Source: Kineosporia succinea
Lineage (GTDB): Bacteria > Actinomycetota > Actinomycetes > Actinomycetales > Kineosporiaceae
Assembly: GCF_030811555.1 (NCBI RefSeq)
Contig: NZ_JAUSQZ010000001.1
Coordinates: 6,259,241 to 6,323,240, forward strand
Length of the DNA: 64,000 nucleotides
Reading direction: 5' to 3'
Part shown: piece after piece, positions 22,876-31,012 of the stretch
How positions within the stretch are numbered: position 1 is the stretch's first letter
How the letters are laid out: each line of letters starts with the position of its first letter
Made by a program: the position numbers and the translations under genes
Notes under the pieces: model-generated
Told to the model about the DNA's origin: nothing
What the model saw: only the letters and a program-made list of their open reading frames with translations
Databases searched by the model: none

Positions 22876-23630
22876 GGGTCGGAGTGCTCCTGCCCCCGCC
22901 CGAGGTGGCCGGCGGCTTCGCCGACGGGGCCCGCACCGCCGTCCACCACGTCCTCGAACGTGGTCTGGATCTTGACGTTCGGCCCGGATACACGGGAGAG
23001 CCGGATGCGAGCTGGGACGCGGTGCTGTGCCACGGCGTGCAGTACCGGGAATGGCTCACCGAGCACCGCGGCGCGCTGCGGGCCGTCCTGACCGACAGGC
23101 CCACCGACGTCACCGGTCTCGAGGGCATCACCCTGGTCGACTGGGGATGGCACGAAGCCGCCTACGAGGCGGGACGGTTCGCCGCCCGGCAGGCCGCGGG
23201 AGCCCCGGTCGGTCTCGTCGCCGGACCGGCCGTGCTCACGCAGCGCCGGTTCGGGCAGGCCTTCACCGAGGGCGCCTACGAGAACGGCCACACCGCGGCG
23301 ATCAGCGTGGTGCACGTGAGAGCCTTCGACGACGTCGGGGGTGGGCGCCGGGCGGGTGAGGTCCTGGCCGGCGAGCTGAACTGCGCGGTGGTCGCCCATG
23401 CGGCCGACTCGGCGGGCGAGGCGGCCTGCACGGCCGCGCGTGACCTCGGCGCCCGCACCATCGGTTTCATCGAGCCGCTGAACCACCACGCGGCCACGGT
23501 GCACAGCGACATCGGCGGAGTTCTCGGGCATCTGCTCGAGGCTCTGACGACCGGGGCAGCGCTGCCCGAGATCTACGAATGCGGAATCGGCACCGGGCAT
23601 CTCGCCCTGGTGACCGAGGCGACCCGGTAG
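22872..23630 (+). CDS. Cytosolic PnrA/BMP-like ligand-binding protein
   Basis: A 252-residue protein matching the BMP/PnrA substrate-binding fold: DWGWHEAAYEAGRFAARQA, GLVAGPAVLTQRRFGQAFTEGA, VVHVRAFDDVGGGRRAGE, and EIYECGIGTGHLALV. The family normally consists of lipoproteins that bind nucleosides for ABC importers, but here the first residues (MRVGVLLPPPEVAGG) contain no signal peptide or lipobox. It therefore probably stays in the cytosol. Its overlap with the GntR gene suggests a ligand-buffering, sensing or enzymatic role rather than transport. Confidence 0.75.
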   Translation: MRVGVLLPPPEVAGGFADGARTAVHHVLERGLDLDVRPGYTGEPDASWDAVLCHGVQYREWLTEHRGALRAVLTDRPTDVTGLEGITLVDWGWHEAAYEAGRFAARQAAGAPVGLVAGPAVLTQRRFGQAFTEGAYENGHTAAISVVHVRAFDDVGGGRRAGEVLAGELNCAVVAHAADSAGEAACTAARDLGARTIGFIEPLNHHAATVHSDIGGVLGHLLEALTTGAALPEIYECGIGTGHLALVTEATR

Positions 23631-23688
23631 TCCACACCTCACGACCAGCACGTCGTCCGGGGTCGATCCGAACCTGAGGAGAAGTACC

Positions 23689-24444
23689 TTGGCTGTTGCC
23701 ATTCCTGAAACCGCGGCCGGGCTGCGGTTCGTCAGCACGGGCATGGAGTACCCGGACGGCACCGTGGCCCTCGAAGGGGTGGACCTGGACGTCCGTCCCG
23801 GGCAGTTCGTCTCCGTCGTCGGCCCCTCGGGCTGCGGCAAGAGCACCCTGCTGCGCCTGGCGTCCCGGCTCGAGCACCACACCTCCGGCGAGGTCGCGGT
23901 CGATCCGCACGCGCTGGCCTACGTGTTCCAGGACGCGACGCTCCTGCCCTGGCGCAGCGTGAAGAAGAACGTGGCCCTGTTCTGCGAGCTGCGCGGCGAC
24001 GGCAAGGCCGACATCGCCCGCCGGGTGCAGGAGGCCATCGACCTGGTCGGGCTCACCGGGTTCGAGAACCACTACCCGCACCAGCTTTCCGGCGGCATGC
24101 GGATGCGGGCCAGCGTGGCCCGCTGCCTGACCGTCGACCCGGGCGTCTTCCTGTTCGACGAGCCGTTCGGGGCGCTCGACGAGATCAGCCGGCAGAAGCT
24201 CAACGACGACCTGCAGACCCTGTTCCACGCGCAGAAGTTCGCGGCGCTGTTCGTCACCCACTCGATCGCCGAGGCCGTGTACCTGTCCACCGAGGTGGTC
24301 GTGATGTCGGGCCGGCCCGGCCGGATCCTCGACCGGGTGCCGGTGCCGTTCGCCTACCCCCGTGACCCGCAGATCCGCTACTCCGAGGAGTTCGCGCACC
24401 TGTGTGCGCGCGTCTCCCAATCGCTCGCCGGCAAGGAGCACTGA
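23689..24444 (+). CDS. ABC transporter ATP-binding protein, NitT/TauT type
   Basis: A 251-residue ATPase: Walker A GPSGCGKSTLL (about residue 45), Q-loop YVFQDATLLPWRSV, signature QLSGGMRMRASVARCL, Walker B VFLFDEPFGALDE and the H-loop VTHSIAEAVY. The Q-loop with LLPWR is typical of nitrate/sulfonate/taurine/hydroxymethylpyrimidine importers. TTG start with GAGGAG 7 nt upstream. Signature motif LSGGM rather than LSGGQ is normal in this subgroup. With the permease and lipoprotein downstream it makes a complete importer for the compound handled by the neighbouring hydrolases. Confidence 0.92.
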   Translation: MAVAIPETAAGLRFVSTGMEYPDGTVALEGVDLDVRPGQFVSVVGPSGCGKSTLLRLASRLEHHTSGEVAVDPHALAYVFQDATLLPWRSVKKNVALFCELRGDGKADIARRVQEAIDLVGLTGFENHYPHQLSGGMRMRASVARCLTVDPGVFLFDEPFGALDEISRQKLNDDLQTLFHAQKFAALFVTHSIAEAVYLSTEVVVMSGRPGRILDRVPVPFAYPRDPQIRYSEEFAHLCARVSQSLAGKEH

Positions 24445-24447
24445 ATC

Positions 24448-25302
24448 GTGAGCACCGACACCGTGAAGGCCGTCTCCGTCGCGCCTCCCGCCGTCAAGAG
24501 CGCCAGGGCCCGCCGGAAGAACAGCTACCTGGCCGACTTCGGCCTGCCGCTGGCCGTGCTGGCACTCATCATCGGCTTCGCCTACTTCGTCACCTACGTC
24601 GTGCTCTCGGAAGACCGGCGGTTCCTGCTGCCGCCGCTGCACGAGGTGATCAGGGTGTCGTTCCTGGACGCCGACAACCGCGCCCAGATCCTCGAGGCGC
24701 TGTGGCGCACCACCGTGATCGCCATGGTCGGCCTGTTCTTCTCGGTCGCGCTGGGCATGGTCTTCGCCGTGGTGATGGCCTCGGCGCGCTGGCTCGAACG
24801 GTCGCTCTTCCCGTATGCTGTTGTTCTGCAGGCCATCCCGATCCTCGCCCTGGTGCCGCTGATGGGCTTCTGGTTCGGCTTCGGCTTCACCGCCCGGGTC
24901 ATCGTGTGCGTGATCTGCTCGATCTTCCCGATCATCGCCAACACCCTGTTCGGCCTGCAGTCGGTCGAGCCCGGCCATCGTGACCTGTTCCGGCTGCGCG
25001 GGGCCAAGCCCGGCGTCGTGCTCTCGAAACTGCTCATCCCGGCGGCCCTTCCGAGCGTGTTCACCGGCCTGCGGATCTCCGCCGGCGCCTCGGTGATCGG
25101 CGCGATCGTCGGCGACACCTACTTCCGCCAGGGCGAACCCGGCATCGGCATCCTGATCGACCTGTTCCGCTCCCGGCTGCAGTCGGAGCAGCTGTTCGGC
25201 GCGATCATCGCCTCGTCCCTGCTCGGCATCGTGGTCTTCGCCTTCTTCACCTGGCTGAGCCGGCGCCTGGTCGGCCACTGGCACGCGAGTGGGCGCCTGT
25301 AG
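24448..25302 (+). CDS. ABC transporter permease, NitT/TauT type
   Basis: A 284-residue inner-membrane permease with about six membrane spans: residues 30-55, 80-105, 115-140 and onward through SIFPIIANTLFG and the terminal IIASSLLGIVVFAFFTWLS. The EAA-type coupling loop is around LFRLRGAKPGVVLSKLLIPAALP. It starts with GTG three bases after the ATPase stop and has AAGGAG as SD. The basic cytosolic N-terminus is about 30 residues long. Confidence 0.92.
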   Translation: MSTDTVKAVSVAPPAVKSARARRKNSYLADFGLPLAVLALIIGFAYFVTYVVLSEDRRFLLPPLHEVIRVSFLDADNRAQILEALWRTTVIAMVGLFFSVALGMVFAVVMASARWLERSLFPYAVVLQAIPILALVPLMGFWFGFGFTARVIVCVICSIFPIIANTLFGLQSVEPGHRDLFRLRGAKPGVVLSKLLIPAALPSVFTGLRISAGASVIGAIVGDTYFRQGEPGIGILIDLFRSRLQSEQLFGAIIASSLLGIVVFAFFTWLSRRLVGHWHASGRL

Positions 25303-25399
25303 GCGTTCGCCGCCCACGTCGTCCTCCAGCACCTAGTTCTTCTGGCTCCCCCTGCCCGGGGAGCCAGAACCCCCACCCCACCGATCGACGGGATCCAGC

Positions 25400-26590
25400 A
25401 TGCCCAGAATCCGTAACCGCGCCCTCACCGGTGTGGCCATGACCTCCGTCCTGGTCTCCCTCGCCGCCTGCGGCGGGGGCAGCTCCGACGCCGGCTCCGA
25501 CGGTCAGGGCGTCCAGGTCGCGGCCTCCGCGGCCGCCGACTCGGCCAGCTACCTGGCCGACGCGTGCCCCGCCACCGTGGTCATGCAGGCCGACTGGAAC
25601 CCCGAGTCCGAGCACGGCGCGCTGTACCAGATGCTCGGCGGCGACGTGAAGATCGACACCGACAAGAAGCGCGTCACCGGCACCCTCGTCGACACCGAGG
25701 GCAACGACACCGGCGTGAAGCTCGAGATCCGCGCCGGCGGGCCCGCGATCGGCTACGACAGCGTGACCAACCAGATGTACACCGACCCGGACATCATGAT
25801 GGGCTACGTCAGCACCGACGACGCGATGATCGCGGCGGGCACCAAGCAGCCGGTCACCGCCGTGGTCGCGCCCACCGAGATCAGCCCGACCTCGATCATG
25901 TGGGACCCGGAGACCTATCCCGACGTGAAGACGATCGCGGACGTGAAGAAGGCCGGGATCAAGGTCCGCTACACCAACGGCCTGGCCTACATGGACTACC
26001 TGACGTCGACCGGCAAGCTGTCCGCCGACCAGGTCGACGGCTCCTACGACGGCTCGCCGGGCAACTTCGTCGCCGACGCCGGCAAGGCCGCGCAGCAGGG
26101 CTACGCCAGCGCCGAGCCGTACCTGTACAAGAACGAGATCAGCCAGTGGGGCAAGGAACTCGCCTACGACCTGGTGGCGAACAGTGGCTACCAGATCTAC
26201 GTGCAGGCGCTGTCGATGCCGAGCGAGAAGGTCGCGGAGAACTCGGCCTGCCTGAAGAAGCTGGTGCCGATCATCCAGGCCGCGCAGATCGACTTCCTCA
26301 ACGACCCGGCCGACGCGAACGCGCTGATCGTGAAGCTGGTCGAGGAGTACGACACCGGCTGGCAGTACTCGGCCGGGGTGGCCGACTACTCGGTGAAGAC
26401 GCAGAAGGACCTGGGCATCGTCTCCAACGGCCCGGACTCCACGCTCGGCAACATGGACATGGACCGGGTGCAGAAGCTGATCGACGAGATGCAGCCGATC
26501 CTGTCGGGCAAGGGCGTGGACGTGCCCGCCGACCTGAAGGCCGAGGACATCGCGACGAACGAGTTCGTGGACATGAGCATCGGGCTGTAA
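25400..26590 (+). CDS. ABC transporter substrate-binding lipoprotein (NMT1/ThiY-like)
   Basis: A 396-residue lipoprotein: basic N-region, hydrophobic core and lipobox SLAACGGG (Cys about residue 24). The mature protein has the NMT1/SsuA-like bilobal fold (MQADWNPESEHGALYQMLGG, PAIGYDSVTNQMY, AYMDYLTSTGKLSADQVDG, EPYLYKNEISQWGKELAYD). The opening ADWNPESEHG resembles pyrimidine-precursor binders (ThiY/Thi5), which grip a flat heterocycle, in keeping with the ATZ/TRZ and MTHFR-like genes next door. Last gene of the importer operon, followed by a strong terminator. Confidence 0.9.
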   Translation: MPRIRNRALTGVAMTSVLVSLAACGGGSSDAGSDGQGVQVAASAAADSASYLADACPATVVMQADWNPESEHGALYQMLGGDVKIDTDKKRVTGTLVDTEGNDTGVKLEIRAGGPAIGYDSVTNQMYTDPDIMMGYVSTDDAMIAAGTKQPVTAVVAPTEISPTSIMWDPETYPDVKTIADVKKAGIKVRYTNGLAYMDYLTSTGKLSADQVDGSYDGSPGNFVADAGKAAQQGYASAEPYLYKNEISQWGKELAYDLVANSGYQIYVQALSMPSEKVAENSACLKKLVPIIQAAQIDFLNDPADANALIVKLVEEYDTGWQYSAGVADYSVKTQKDLGIVSNGPDSTLGNMDMDRVQKLIDEMQPILSGKGVDVPADLKAEDIATNEFVDMSIGL

Positions 26591-26597
26591 CGCCCGG

Positions 26598-26640
26598 GGC
26601 CGCGGCCGTCACCGGATCCCGGTGACGGCCGCGGCCTTTG
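26598..26640 (+). terminator. Strong terminator after the importer operon
   Basis: Perfect 18-bp stem (26598-26615 with 26619-26636), 3-nt loop and a following TTTG, 7 nt after the stop of the lipoprotein gene. Confidence 0.85.
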
Positions 26641-26796
26641 CCGAGATCACACCCGCGGCCGGCGTCGCGCCGGCGACCTGGGTGAAGCCCGCGAGGACGG
26701 CCGGATGATCTTTGCTGATGCGCGATCGATCAACCCCCTCTACCGTTCTCGGTGTCAGGACAAATACCGACACTTCAGTGAAGGGGCACGAGCATC

Positions 26797-27060
26797 ATGA
26801 CGTTCATCTGGGCCATCATCGCGGGTCTCATCGTCGGCCTTCTGGCCCGGGTCGTGCTGCCGGGCAAGCAGAACATCCCGATCTGGCTGACCATCGTGCT
26901 GGGTGTCATCGGCGCGATCATCGGTAACGTGCTGGCCACGGCTCTGGGCGTGGGCGACACCAACGGCATCGACTGGATCCGCCACATCCTGCAGATCGCG
27001 GCCGCCGCCGTGCTGATCGCCGTCGTGGAGCCGCTGTACTCGCGCCGCTCGGTGCGCTGA
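26797..27060 (+). CDS. GlsB/YeaQ/YmgE-family stress membrane protein
   Basis: An 87-residue protein with three predicted membrane spans: FIWAIIAGLIVGLLARVVLP, then IPIWLTIVLGVIGAIIGNVL, and a third about residues 60-78. The spacing and the glycine-rich helices, with LPGKQ between the first two spans, match the transglycosylase-associated (GlsB/YeaQ/YmgE) family induced by stress in many actinobacteria. Single-gene unit flanked by terminators on both sides; ATG follows GAAGGGG. Confidence 0.88.
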   Translation: MTFIWAIIAGLIVGLLARVVLPGKQNIPIWLTIVLGVIGAIIGNVLATALGVGDTNGIDWIRHILQIAAAAVLIAVVEPLYSRRSVR

Positions 27061-27077
27061 CCCGAAGACTCACCGCC

Positions 27078-27116
27078 GAAGGGCTCCGGACGAGAACCAT
27101 TCGTCCGGGGCCCTTC
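27078..27116 (+). terminator. Terminator after the GlsB/YeaQ gene
   Basis: Arms 27078-27093 and 27101-27116 pair over 16 bp with one mismatch and a 7-nt loop, starting 17 nt after the stop codon. Confidence 0.75.
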
Positions 27117-27273
27117 TCGCGTGGTTTCACTGGTGGACGACGTGGTCGCCCCGGGCGGGGGAGAGGCCGGGTCGGGGACATGGGCACCGGGAAGCCTTCG
27201 TGATCGTGGAAAGGGCCGCGCGGTACCGTGTTCCCCCGCGGCACCCGCGCCGCCCCGACCGGAAGGACACCCC

Positions 27274-27750
27274 ATGAGCACGGCCGACCAGACCCCCGAG
27301 AACCGCCTGGCCGCCGCCGGCATCGACCTGCCCGCCCCGGTGAAGCCGCTGGCCAACTACGTGCCCGCCACCCGCACCGGCAACCTGGTCTACACCGCCG
27401 GTCAGCTCCCGCTCGCGAACGGCACGTTGCTGGCCGAGGGCAAGGTCGGCGCCGGCGTCACCCCGGAGCAGGCGCACGCCGCCGCCCGTCAGGCCGCCGT
27501 GAACGCCCTCGCCGCGGTGAAGGGTGAGATCGGCGAGCTGTCCCGCGTCGTGCGGGTGGTCAAGGTCGTGGTGTTCGTGGCCAGCGCCCCCGACTTCACC
27601 GCCCAGCCGGCCGTGGCCGACGGCGCGAGCTCGCTGCTCGACGTCGCGTTCGGCGAGGCCGGGCGGCACTCGCGCAGCGCCGTCGGCGTCTGCGTCCTGC
27701 CCCGCGACGCGGCGGTCGAGGTGGAGATCATCGTCGAGGTCGCGAGCTAG
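27274..27750 (+). CDS. RidA-family protein with catalytic arginine
   Basis: A 158-residue Rid-fold protein of the longer, LapE/YjgH-like type: ANYVPATRTGNLVYTAGQLP, AARQAAVNALAAVKGEIG, VVKVVVFVASAPDF, and AGRHSRSAVGVCVLPRDAAV. Unlike the Rid protein at 8829-9245, the Arg-Ser at the active-site position is kept, so enamine or imine hydrolysis is plausible. ATG at 27274 has GGAAGGAC as SD. TACCGT at 27224-27229 is a possible -10. It stands alone, so it is likely a housekeeping protective enzyme. Confidence 0.88.
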   Translation: MSTADQTPENRLAAAGIDLPAPVKPLANYVPATRTGNLVYTAGQLPLANGTLLAEGKVGAGVTPEQAHAAARQAAVNALAAVKGEIGELSRVVRVVKVVVFVASAPDFTAQPAVADGASSLLDVAFGEAGRHSRSAVGVCVLPRDAAVEVEIIVEVAS

Positions 27751-28066
27751 GAAACCGTGCATGATCACGGCGGGAGTGGTTCTCCGCCGTGATCATGCAC
27801 GGTCTCCGGCGAAATGGTGAAGGCGAAAGCCGACCGGCCCAGCTACTTCGTGCATCCGGCTCCACGACGACTCCCCGAGGGTCAGCCCCGGACACGGGGG
27901 ATCGGAGATTCACCACGATGTCGCAGGGGGCTGACGCCGCCGAGCACCCGACCGGGCAGGACGCGGATCCGTGGACGAGCGTCACCTGGTGAATCCTCGC
28001 GTACCTGTCCAGACACGTGAGGTACGGACGCTTTTCCGGTCCCGGGGCGCGTGCGGCCGGCCCGGT
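27751..28066. other. 316-bp region without a convincing gene
   Basis: The left part holds a long 20-bp hairpin described separately. The remainder has only short frames; the most gene-like is 27918-27992, encoding 24 residues from an ATG with no Shine-Dalgarno sequence, which is not supported by any other sign. A GTACCT...AGGTAC dyad lies near 28003-28026, just before the cupin stop. Confidence 0.5.
27754..27803. repeat. Long perfect intergenic hairpin containing TGATCA core
   Basis: Arms 27754-27773 and 27784-27803 are perfectly complementary over 20 bp around a 10-nt loop. It starts 4 nt after the Rid stop and can serve as terminator, but the stem is longer than needed and has no T-run. 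The core CGTGATCA also occurs in the stem of the terminator at 4931-4965, so it may belong to a dispersed intergenic palindrome family in this genome. Confidence 0.7.
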
Positions 28067-28489
28067 TCAGGCACCGAGGCTGGGCCGGTGGCCGGCCCGG
28101 TACTCCTCGTCGCTCACGTGCTCGAGCCACGTCGTGGTGGTGGACGCGTCGTCGGCCGTGTCGAGGATGGCCAGGTGCTCCATGAAGGAGTCGGGGGCGG
28201 CGCCGTGCCAGTGCTCCTGACCGGGCGGGCAGTACAGGGTCTGCCCGGCGTGCGCCTCCACGCGCTCCTGCCCGCGCGACTGCACCCACGCCACGCCCTG
28301 CGTGACGTGCAGGGTCTGGCCCAGGGCGTGCGAGTGCCAGGCGGTGCGGGCGCCGGGCGCGAACCGGACCCGGGCCACGACGGCCCGTTGCCCGGCGTCG
28401 CGGGGGCCGGCGATGGAGTCGAGCCAGACGTCACCGGTGAACTGCTCGGGCGGGTTCTTCACGGTGGCCGGGCGCGGGTCGATCTGCAT
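28067..28489 (-). CDS. Cupin-domain protein paired with CMD-family gene
   Basis: A 140-residue single-domain cupin: AWHSHALGQTLHVTQGVAWV gives metal motif 1 with HxH and the Gln/Glu position occupied by Gln, and CPPGQEHWHGAAPDSFMEHLA gives motif 2. The N-terminal NPPEQFTGDVWLDSIAGP matches the group of cupins coded next to carboxymuconolactone-decarboxylase-like proteins, as here. ATG at 28489 has AGAGG 8 nt upstream. Probably a small redox or quercetinase-like enzyme; substrate unknown. Confidence 0.85.
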   Translation of the reverse strand: MQIDPRPATVKNPPEQFTGDVWLDSIAGPRDAGQRAVVARVRFAPGARTAWHSHALGQTLHVTQGVAWVQSRGQERVEAHAGQTLYCPPGQEHWHGAAPDSFMEHLAILDTADDASTTTTWLEHVSDEEYRAGHRPSLGA

Positions 28490-28616
28490 GGGAGGTCCTC
28501 TCGAGACGGCGTGCACCGACGACGTTAGGCGTGCGGCGCACGGTCTGGGAGGCCCTGCCAGAACCAGGAACGACAGACACTGCCGCGGCCGCCGGTACGG
28601 TCGCTGAACTGGGGCC

Positions 28617-29339
28617 ATGACCACTGCGCAGCCCTCGTCGCTGGAGACCACCGACCCCGAGTTCACCGCGATCGCCCGCGCCCTCGGCGACCAGGTGACC
28701 ACCGTGGCGGACCTGCCCGAGGCGACCCGGTTCGTCCTTCAGCTGGGGGCCGTGATCGCGACCGGTGCCCACGCCACCTACCGGAGCCTGCTGGAAGCCG
28801 CACTCGACGGCCCGCTCGATCCGGTGCAGGTGAAAGAGGTTGTCTACCAGAGCGTTCCCTACGTCGGCCAGGCCCGGGCCGTGGACGCCCTGCAGATGAC
28901 CAACGAGGTGCTGACCGCACGCGGCGTGCACCTGCCCCTGCCCGGGCAGTCGACCACCACGCCCGGCACCCGGCTGGACGAGGGCCGGGCGGTGCAGGAA
29001 CGGATCGTGGGCCCGGACCGGGTCGCCGCGATCTACGACGGCACCCCGGCCGACCAGGCGCACATCCCGGTCCTTCTCAGCGCCCACTGCTTCGGCGACC
29101 ACTACACACGCACCGGCCTCGACGTGGGCACGCGTGAGCTCCTGACCCTGGCGATCCTGGTCGCCCTGGGCGGCGCCGACCCCCAGGTGAAGGGCCACGT
29201 GGCGGGAAACCTCACCATCGGCAACGAACGGGGGACGCTCGTGGCGGCGGTGACCGTGCTGCTCCCGTACGTCGGGTACCCCCGCACGCTGAACGCCCTG
29301 CGGGCGATCGACGAGATCGCCCCGGCGGGAACCGTTTAG
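28617..29339 (+). CDS. Carboxymuconolactone decarboxylase-family protein, two CMD repeats
   Basis: A 240-residue protein with two AhpD-like CMD repeats: the first around LPEATRFVLQLGAVIATGAH to LDPVQVKEVVYQSVPYVG, the second around LDVGTRELLTLAILVALGGA to VAAVTVLLPYVGYPRTLNAL. No CxxC pair is present, so it is not a peroxidase-type AhpD. The gene is divergent from the cupin, sharing a 127-bp region. This pairing is common in bacteria, and the two products probably act on the same small aromatic or lactone compound. Confidence 0.87.
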   Translation: MTTAQPSSLETTDPEFTAIARALGDQVTTVADLPEATRFVLQLGAVIATGAHATYRSLLEAALDGPLDPVQVKEVVYQSVPYVGQARAVDALQMTNEVLTARGVHLPLPGQSTTTPGTRLDEGRAVQERIVGPDRVAAIYDGTPADQAHIPVLLSAHCFGDHYTRTGLDVGTRELLTLAILVALGGADPQVKGHVAGNLTIGNERGTLVAAVTVLLPYVGYPRTLNALRAIDEIAPAGTV

Positions 29340-29406
29340 ACGAGCCCCGCCCGGCTCAAGTCTGCCCACGCGATGCCGAACGCTGTGTATCGACGGGGGA
29401 GGAGAC

Positions 29407-29994
29407 ATGAACACGAAGAGCTGGCAGGGCATTTCCCGAGGGGCTCGGGCGTGGGGCGCCACCGTGCTGGTCGGGGCACTCGTCCTGGGGGCCGGGACAG
29501 TCGCGCTCGCGGCGGGCGGAAGGGGTACCTCCACCACCGTACTCGCGTCCGTTCGGCAGATCACCCGGACCTACGCACAGGGCCCCGAGGTCATGGAAGA
29601 ACGCGGCCCGATGGACGCGATCGGTGGCGTCGGGGGTGTCGATCCGCTTCCGGTGACGGTGCCCAGGGACGCCTCGGCGTACGACGCGCTGGTCACGGTC
29701 ACCTTCCGGTACCGCACCACGGGGCACGGCCCGTTCTGGGTCGACCTCTTCGCCGGGATCCGGGAGCGCGGCCCCGGCCTGACCACACGCCCCTCGACGC
29801 CCTGGCCGCTGGCCCCCACCGCCGCTGTGGAATCGTCGTCCGTGCAGTTCGTCGTGCCCGCTCTGAAGGCCGCGCAGACGTACTACTTCGCGCCGACCGC
29901 CGGCACCCGTCTGCCGCGGGCGTCAGGCACCAACAGGCTGTCCACGAACAACGTGGTGTTGACGGTCCAGCTGACCCCACGTGCGGCGCGCTGA
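29407..29994 (+). CDS. Secreted or membrane-anchored protein of unknown function
   Basis: A 195-residue protein with an N-terminal export signal (basic start, hydrophobic GATVLVGALVLGAGTVALAA at residues 18-37 and possible cleavage after ALAA). The mature part is beta-rich, with no cysteines or recognised domain: AYDALVTVTFRYRTTGHGPF and a C-terminal strand NNVVLTVQLTP. ATG follows GGGGAGGAGAC, a good SD. It converges with the RpiR gene and carries a small hairpin across its stop codon. Confidence 0.7.
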   Translation: MNTKSWQGISRGARAWGATVLVGALVLGAGTVALAAGGRGTSTTVLASVRQITRTYAQGPEVMEERGPMDAIGGVGGVDPLPVTVPRDASAYDALVTVTFRYRTTGHGPFWVDLFAGIRERGPGLTTRPSTPWPLAPTAAVESSSVQFVVPALKAAQTYYFAPTAGTRLPRASGTNRLSTNNVVLTVQLTPRAAR

Positions 29995-30003
29995 CCGCCG
30001 CAC
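29981..30003. terminator. Hairpin between convergent genes
   Basis: GTGCGGCG (29981-29988) pairs with CGCCGCAC (29996-30003) around a 7-nt loop that contains the stop codon of the plus-strand gene. It may terminate transcription from either side. Confidence 0.45.
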
Positions 30004-30024
30004 GAGCCGGAGCACCGCTCGCGC

Positions 30025-30948
30025 CTAACCGGGCGTACGCGTCGACCGCTTGCGCGAGACCGAGTGCGACGCCGCCAGGTGCGACGTCAGCGCGATCGCC
30101 GCCGACGCCCGGTCGAACCCCAGCTGCGCCACCCGCACGTAGAGCACGTCCGCGACCAGCAGCTGCACGTGCCGCGACGCGAACGACCCGGCCCGGAACC
30201 GGGTGTCGAAACCGCTGACGGTGAGCTGGATGTCGGCGAGCACGGCCAGGGGAGAGGTGGTGCGGCGGGTGATGGCGATGGTCGTCGCGCCGCGGTCGTG
30301 GGCCAGCTGCAGCGCCTCGTAGGTCTCGGCGGTGGCGCCCGAGTCGGACACCCCGACCGCCACGTCCTTGGTGGTGAGCAGCGAGGCCGAGGTGACGGCG
30401 CCGTGCACCTCCATCCAGCCCCGGGCCGCGACCCCGATGCCGAAGAGCCGCATCTCGAGCTCGTTCGCGACCGCGCCGGAGCCACCGACCCCGTACAGGT
30501 CGACCCGCCGTGCCTTGGCGATGGCCTGGGCCGCGCGTTCGACGGCGGCCAGGTCGAGCAGTTCCCGGGCCTGCTCGAGGCTGCGCAGGTCGGCGGTGAC
30601 GACGGTCTCGAGCACCTTCTCGAGCGGGTCGTCGGGGCTGATGTCGTTGCTCAGCTCGGTGATCGACCACGGGCCGGAGTAGCGGCCGCTCTCCTGGGCG
30701 ATGCGCAGCAGCAGCCCCTGGTAGGAGTTCAGGCCGATCGCCTTGCAGAAGCGGGTGACGCTGGCCTGGGACGCGCCGGACCGGGTCGCGAGCTGGTCGG
30801 CCGAGAGCTCGGCGGCGGCCAGCGGATCCTGCAGCACCGTGCGGGCCACACGGGCCAGGGATTCCGAGAGGTCGGGAAGCGCGGCCCGGATCAGGTCGGT
30901 GACCCCGACCGTTCCACCGCCCTGCAGGCCGGACATCGTCTCGCGCAC
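30025..30948 (-). CDS. RpiR/MurR-family regulator of the N-acetylglucosamine locus
   Basis: A 307-residue regulator with an RpiR HTH domain (LSADQLATRSGASQASVTRF, CKAIGLNSYQGLLLRI) and a SIS sugar-phosphate-binding domain (VDLYGVGGSGAVANELEMRL, VGVSDSGATAETYEALQL, ATTIAITRRTTSPLAVLAD). GTG at 30948 abuts GGAGGGG; an ATG four codons in is an alternative. Divergent from the SIS/Ngc operon, with three copies of its probable operator in between. The likely effector is a phosphorylated amino sugar such as GlcNAc-6-P. Confidence 0.9.
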   Translation of the reverse strand: MRETMSGLQGGGTVGVTDLIRAALPDLSESLARVARTVLQDPLAAAELSADQLATRSGASQASVTRFCKAIGLNSYQGLLLRIAQESGRYSGPWSITELSNDISPDDPLEKVLETVVTADLRSLEQARELLDLAAVERAAQAIAKARRVDLYGVGGSGAVANELEMRLFGIGVAARGWMEVHGAVTSASLLTTKDVAVGVSDSGATAETYEALQLAHDRGATTIAITRRTTSPLAVLADIQLTVSGFDTRFRAGSFASRHVQLLVADVLYVRVAQLGFDRASAAIALTSHLAASHSVSRKRSTRTPG

Positions 30949-31012
30949 CCCCTCCGCCTCGGCAGGTCGTCGCAGGATTGTGGCTGGCCCCGAATGGTGA
31001 CGTCAACACCGT

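Noticed and set aside
27918-27992. A 24-codon ORF considered as a small peptide or RiPP precursor
   Set aside because: No SD, no modification genes nearby and no distinctive core; likely chance.
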